A program made the position numbers and the translations under genes. This document shows positions 6,478 through 9,025 of a DNA stretch of 9,025 nt, piece after piece. Below the pieces are notes generated by a model that saw nothing but the letters and a program-made list of their open reading frames with translations, searched no databases and had not been told where the DNA came from. The DNA comes from Syntrophomonadaceae bacterium. GTDB lineage: Bacteria; Bacillota; Dethiobacteria; DTU022; UBA8154. Each line of letters opens with the position of its first letter. Positions within the stretch are counted from its first letter, which is position 1. The stretch lies in the NCBI GenBank assembly GCA_007122565.1, contig SKTJ01000198.1, positions 1 through 9,025 of the forward strand, in the 5' to 3' direction.

Positions 6478-7011
6478 TTAGTCGCCCCCCTGCCCCGGCC
6501 CTTCCGGTACAGATTTGCCGGCGCTTATGCACAAGCCGATAGCGAGCATGAATACCCCCGTAACTATGGCAATATCAGCAATATTGAAAACGGGCCAGAA
6601 ACGAAGGTCGAGAAAGTCCACCACATAACCTGTCTGCAGGCGATCATATAGATTGCCCGCCACTCCGCCCAGCATTACAGCCAGTCCCAAACGAAGCAGC
6701 GCCAGGCGTGGCGGAATCTGGTGAGCTGCAACCACCGTCAGGAAGATCATAATAATAGAGATACCAATAAAAAAGGGAGTCTTGTACGCAAACAAGCCAA
6801 AAGCAGCGCCAGGGTTACGTACATAAGTCAGAAAAAGAATCTCACCCAACAATGGAGTGGAATCGCCGGGGTTAAAATTATTTACCACCCAGTTTTTGCT
6901 GCCCTGATCCATAATAAGGACAATCAGGGCCACAACAAAAAAAATTATGCCGGTGCGGGCATGAGTAAGCCCGCGCTTTTTGTTAAATAAAGCAAAAATA
7001 TATTTTTTCAT
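6478..7011 (-). CDS. lspA: Lipoprotein signal peptidase II
   Basis: A 177-aa integral membrane aspartyl protease that removes signal peptides from diacylglyceryl-modified prolipoproteins. Four hydrophobic segments fit the family: about 20-35, 68-97, 106-120 and 140-163. The catalytic aspartates are in GGVAGNLYDRL (D123) and FNIADIAIV (D146); YVRNPGAAFG (63-72) is also conserved. The first 18 residues (MKKYIFALFNKKRGLTHA) are a basic extension slightly longer than usual. The ATG at 7011 has only GGAG, 3 nt away, so a downstream start is possible. The stop at 6480-6478 abuts the rluD-type start region. The lspA - rluD - pyrR order is conserved in Gram-positives. Confidence 0.95.
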   Translation of the reverse strand: MKKYIFALFNKKRGLTHARTGIIFFVVALIVLIMDQGSKNWVVNNFNPGDSTPLLGEILFLTYVRNPGAAFGLFAYKTPFFIGISIIMIFLTVVAAHQIPPRLALLRLGLAVMLGGVAGNLYDRLQTGYVVDFLDLRFWPVFNIADIAIVTGVFMLAIGLCISAGKSVPEGPGQGGD

Positions 7012-7086
7012 CTGCTCCGGTTCCTATCTATTGGATGTCAGAGGTCGGGTGCCGGTGAGCCGGAACACTTTCCCCTGTTAAGATTA

Positions 7087-7110
7087 CGGGCGGCTGTGGG
7101 CAGCCGCCCG
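7087..7110. other. Perfect 10-bp GC-rich hairpin in the yteA-lspA spacer
   Basis: CGGGCGGCTG (7087-7096) pairs perfectly with CAGCCGCCCG (7101-7110) around a TGGG loop. Neither strand has a T-run after it, so it is not a standard intrinsic terminator. In the minus-strand transcript it would sit 76 nt before the lspA start and could stabilise or pause RNA. A smaller CCGG-TGAG-CCGG stem lies nearby (7052-7063). Confidence 0.6.
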
Positions 7111-7115
7111 TACGC

Positions 7116-7187
7116 AACTATCAATTGTCCACTGTCAATTCTCAACTATCAATTGACAATTGTCAACTGTTATCCTCAACTGTCAAC
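7116..7187. repeat. Degenerate tandem heptamer array, consensus AAYTGTC
   Basis: Consecutive units are AACTATC, AATTGTC, CACTGTC, AATTCTC, AACTATC, AATTGAC, AATTGTC, AACTGTT, a 6-nt ATCCTC, AACTGTC and AAC. Inside is a 14-bp perfect palindrome, TTGACAATTGTCAA (7153-7166). The array reaches into the 3' end of the yteA-type gene and supplies its last codons (Val-Asp-Ser-stop). Confidence 0.8.
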
Positions 7188-7745
7188 CCGGCGACGCCCA
7201 TCCGGTGTGTTTTCCTCGGGACGGTCCTGAAGCGAATCCGCATTACCGTATCCAGCCACATCCTGCCAAGCATCTTCCCCCTCGCAATCATCTGAATCGG
7301 TTTGACAGGCATAGGTTCGGGCAAAGGGAGTGGAAAGGGACGTTTCTTCAATCGGCCGGTCATCCTGCTCCCTTTCCCGGGTCTCTTTTTCCCGCAAGTC
7401 CTGGCAGTCAAGGCAGTACTGGGCATAAGGCACGGCATCCAGTCGCTCTGCCGGTATAGCGATATTGCAGGACTGGCAATAACCAAATATTCCCTGATCA
7501 ATACGCTCAAGGGCGGCATCAATCTGATCAAGTTTCTTAACATGCCTATCATACAGAGACAAATCTTTGGAGCGTTCAAATAGCTCCGAACCAACATCTG
7601 CCGGGTGGTTATCCACAACCGAAAGTTCACCGATGCTTTCACGCAGGGAAAACTCTTCCCGGGACATGAGTGACAAAATCTTCTTTTTCTCCTGCTCCAG
7701 CAAGCCATGATAATGTGATTGGACTGCACCAATTTTTTCGGACAT
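7176..7745 (-). CDS. YteA-family TraR/DksA-type zinc-finger protein
   Basis: A DksA-like protein of the YteA sporulation family, about 189 aa from the start chosen here. An N-terminal coiled coil precedes the family motif DNHPADVGSELFERSKDLSL (residues 45-64). A C4 zinc finger follows, CQSC...CLDC (Cys 90, 93, 111, 114). The tail keeps RPIEETSLSTPF and GEDAWQDVAGYG, typical of YteA-type proteins. DksA relatives act in the RNA polymerase secondary channel; YteA function is poorly known. The start is ATG 7745, since AAGGGAG lies 9 nt upstream; ATG 7769 (8 residues more) has a poorly spaced GGAG. The last residues are encoded by the heptamer array, so the C-terminus may have been altered by the repeat. 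The gene is in line with DUF5665 upstream and lspA downstream. Confidence 0.9.
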   Translation of the reverse strand: MSEKIGAVQSHYHGLLEQEKKKILSLMSREEFSLRESIGELSVVDNHPADVGSELFERSKDLSLYDRHVKKLDQIDAALERIDQGIFGYCQSCNIAIPAERLDAVPYAQYCLDCQDLREKETREREQDDRPIEETSLSTPFARTYACQTDSDDCEGEDAWQDVAGYGNADSLQDRPEENTPDGRRRVDS

Positions 7746-7821
7746 TTCGACATACTCCCTTCCCATCATTCTCCGCAGAACGGAGATAGTGAGTGAATAA
7801 GGGTATCCTCAAAGCAATGGA

Positions 7822-8106
7822 TTACAGATAGGTCAGGACGATCCGCACCAGGTCGGCGATAAAATCACCGATTAGGGGCAGGTTTAAACGGACCAGTCGC
7901 TGTAGAAACCAGAGGATCAGCGCACCCAGCAAAGTCATTCCCAAGGCTATGCCAAAACCGCGAAACAGACCGCCAAGCAAGTTTACCATGAGGTAGCGCC
8001 GGGGATTGTTGAGCAGATCAATATACTCCGCCAGATTGAACTTCTCCAGGCGCTGGGAGAGTTCAGCAAGCCGCTCTATCAGCGCCCTGCGTTCCTCCCG
8101 CTCCAA
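7822..8106 (-). CDS. Small DUF5665-like membrane protein
   Basis: A 94-aa protein if started at TTG 8106, where AGGAAGGAG lies 8 nt upstream; this is by far the best ribosome site. The frame also runs upstream to another TTG (8244, 140 aa), but that one has no SD and the added 46 residues are low-complexity and unlike the family. Residues 1-30 form an amphipathic charged helix (EREERRALIERLAELSQRLEKF), then NLAEYIDLLNNPRRYLMVN. One transmembrane helix follows (about 50-68, GFGIALGMTLLGALILWFL), and a C-terminal amphipathic segment, LPLIGDFIADLVRIV. This matches my memory of DUF5665, a small Clostridia family found near ileS and dksA-like genes. No function is known. Confidence 0.75.
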   Translation of the reverse strand: MEREERRALIERLAELSQRLEKFNLAEYIDLLNNPRRYLMVNLLGGLFRGFGIALGMTLLGALILWFLQRLVRLNLPLIGDFIADLVRIVLTYL

Positions 8107-8450
8107 CCTGGATTCTCCTTCCTGACGGGAGTCGTTTCCCCCCTTTATACCACTGCCGAATGACAAAGGGGTCTTCCCACCCTTCCAGTTGAGGAATCCT
8201 ATAGTCTTAGCTTTCCCCTGCCGGGGCTTTATATGATAAACCAACCAAGTATTCAGAATCAGGAGTCAGTATTCAGAATAGAGCCAGGTTGTCTGAAGCA
8301 TCTTATCAACATCCTTGCAAGAGAACGTTGTTTCGTATATATAAATGCATTTGAAATCATCAGCCAGTATCACTTAAGATCGGTTTTCAGGTTTTATTCT
8401 GACTTTTGACTCCACAGCATTATAATACATTTTATCTTTAATTATACTTT
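8107..8450. other. 344-bp spacer between ileS and the DUF5665 gene
   Basis: No convincing gene if the DUF5665 start is at 8106. It contains the unlikely 5' extension of that ORF (8107-8244), the degenerate repeats at 8248-8280 and 8395-8413, and an AT-rich stretch just beyond the ileS stop. I see no intrinsic terminator after ileS and no convincing sigma-A promoter, so read-through from ileS into the downstream genes is possible. Confidence 0.6.
8248..8280. repeat. Degenerate 7-bp repeat array with 12-bp direct repeat
   Basis: AGTATTCAGAAT occurs twice (8248-8259 and 8268-8279), 20 bp apart. Between and around the copies the sequence breaks into near-heptamers AGTATTC, AGAATC, AGGAGTC, AGTATTC, AGAATA. 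A diverged inverted copy, ATTCTGACTTTTGACTCC, lies at 8395-8412. Confidence 0.6.
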
Positions 8451-9025
8451 TTATGCCCCGATTATTCCGGCACACCGGGCACAAATACCATCACCCTCCC
8501 CTTCTCCCTGAACCGTGGGAGAGATCATCCAGCAACGGGCGCATTTTTCACCCGGTGCTTTTTTAACTTTTACATAAAGACCCATTTCCGGTGCCTTCTC
8601 GCTGCCCGTCTCCGGTTCAGTGGCGGGTTCGTGCAGTTTGCAGTCAGATACCAGGAAAATAGTTGCCAGTTGGGATTCATATTCTTTAAGGATATCAAAG
8701 AGCGGCGCATCAGGATAAAGCTGCACCATGGCCGCAAGGGAATTACCGATCCTTTTTTCGCGACGTTCATGCTCCAGGAAAGCGTTTACCGCTTCCCTGA
8801 CGTTAAATATGGTTTCCCAGCGCTCTGCAAGGGCAACATCCCCATATTGTTCCGGTAATACGGGCCAGTCAGCTAAATGCACACTTTCTGTTTCCCGCTG
8901 GGGGATGTGGGACCAGATCTCCTCAGCCGTGAAAGAGAGGACGGGCGCAATCAGCACAGCCATGGTGCGCAGCACCACATCCAATACTGTCTGTGCTGCC
9001 CGGCGTGAGGGATCATCCTTATCAA
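8451..9025 (-). CDS. ileS: Isoleucyl-tRNA synthetase, C-terminal part (5' end beyond window)
   Basis: The frame is open from the right edge to TAA at 8453-8451, giving the last 190 residues of a protein that is normally about 920-1050 aa. It attaches isoleucine to tRNA-Ile. Residues near the edge (RRAAQTVLDVVLRTMAVLIAP, then SFTAEEIW) belong to the class I anticodon-binding domain of Ile/Val/Leu/Met synthetases. The C-terminal zinc-binding module is KCARCW ... ICARCA, with four Cys in two CxxC pairs, typical of bacterial IleRS. Motifs HIGH and KMSKS and any leader T-box lie outside the window. It is the first of the minus-strand genes seen here. Confidence 0.95.
   Translation of the reverse strand, partial: DKDDPSRRAAQTVLDVVLRTMAVLIAPVLSFTAEEIWSHIPQRETESVHLADWPVLPEQYGDVALAERWETIFNVREAVNAFLEHERREKRIGNSLAAMVQLYPDAPLFDILKEYESQLATIFLVSDCKLHEPATEPETGSEKAPEMGLYVKVKKAPGEKCARCWMISPTVQGEGEGDGICARCAGIIGA

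Noticed and set aside
6206..6532. 108-aa minus-strand ORF across the lspA/rluD junction
   Set aside because: It is out of frame with both conserved genes and has no family resemblance.
7087..7110. GC hairpin as an intrinsic terminator of the yteA-type gene
   Set aside because: No T-run follows on either strand, so it is reported only as a hairpin.
7163..7753. 196-aa minus-strand ORF in another frame of the yteA-type gene
   Set aside because: The overlapping frame holds the conserved YteA motifs and the C4 zinc finger; this frame has none and merely shares the SD region.
8406..8426. TTGACT ... TATAAT as a plus-strand promoter
   Set aside because: The spacing is only 9 bp and there is no plus-strand gene downstream.
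8245..8450. T-box or tRNA gene near ileS
   Set aside because: The region is downstream of ileS, not its leader, and has no T-box motif or cloverleaf.

Overview
The window looks like a chromosomal segment of a spore-forming, low-to-mid GC Gram-positive bacterium of the class Clostridia, probably a Peptococcaceae/Desulfotomaculum-like lineage. The evidence is the gene order ileS - DUF5665 - yteA-type dksA - lspA - rluD - pyrR on the minus strand, the strong purine-rich Shine-Dalgarno (SD) sites, the TTG starts, a sporulation-associated YteA-type zinc-finger protein and a RemA-like DUF370 protein. The lineage is an inference from gene content and order, not from a marker gene.

Layout, left to right. 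Positions 1-149 hold the possible tail of a membrane-protein reading frame that runs into a short intergenic repeat. A sigma-A-type promoter (111-139) then drives a 558-aa nucleoside (uridine) kinase with a threonyl-tRNA-synthetase-like N-terminus. An ECF sigma factor gene follows directly; its SD lies inside a terminator-like hairpin. It overlaps by 8 bp a gene for a one-TM, DUF4367-type anti-sigma factor. A bidirectional terminator (3266-3295) separates this pair from a convergent gene for a secreted protein made of three near-identical 70-aa units plus a fourth, diverged unit. Upstream of that gene, on its own strand, is a match to an ECF-type promoter (AAC-N16-CGTC), which raises the possibility that the neighbouring sigma factor controls it. 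A divergent TTG-started gene encodes a RemA-like DUF370 protein with an extra C-terminal helical segment. A second bidirectional terminator (4916-4956) closes it.

From 5006 to the right edge all genes lie on the minus strand and are read right to left: ileS (only the C-terminal 190 codons are inside), a 344-bp spacer with degenerate 7-bp repeats, a small DUF5665 membrane protein, a YteA/DksA-type zinc-finger protein, a spacer with a tandem heptamer array and a GC-rich hairpin, lspA, an rluD-type pseudouridine synthase, and pyrR. The last three are tightly packed (lspA stop next to the rluD start, rluD/pyrR overlap 14 bp) and look co-transcribed, ending at the terminator near 4916-4956.

Most of the right half is ordinary conserved housekeeping. 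The unusual part is 1886-4880: an ECF sigma/anti-sigma pair, a recently amplified repeat protein that is exported, and an atypical RemA-like regulator. I see no mobile element with a transposase, no CRISPR array and no RNA gene.
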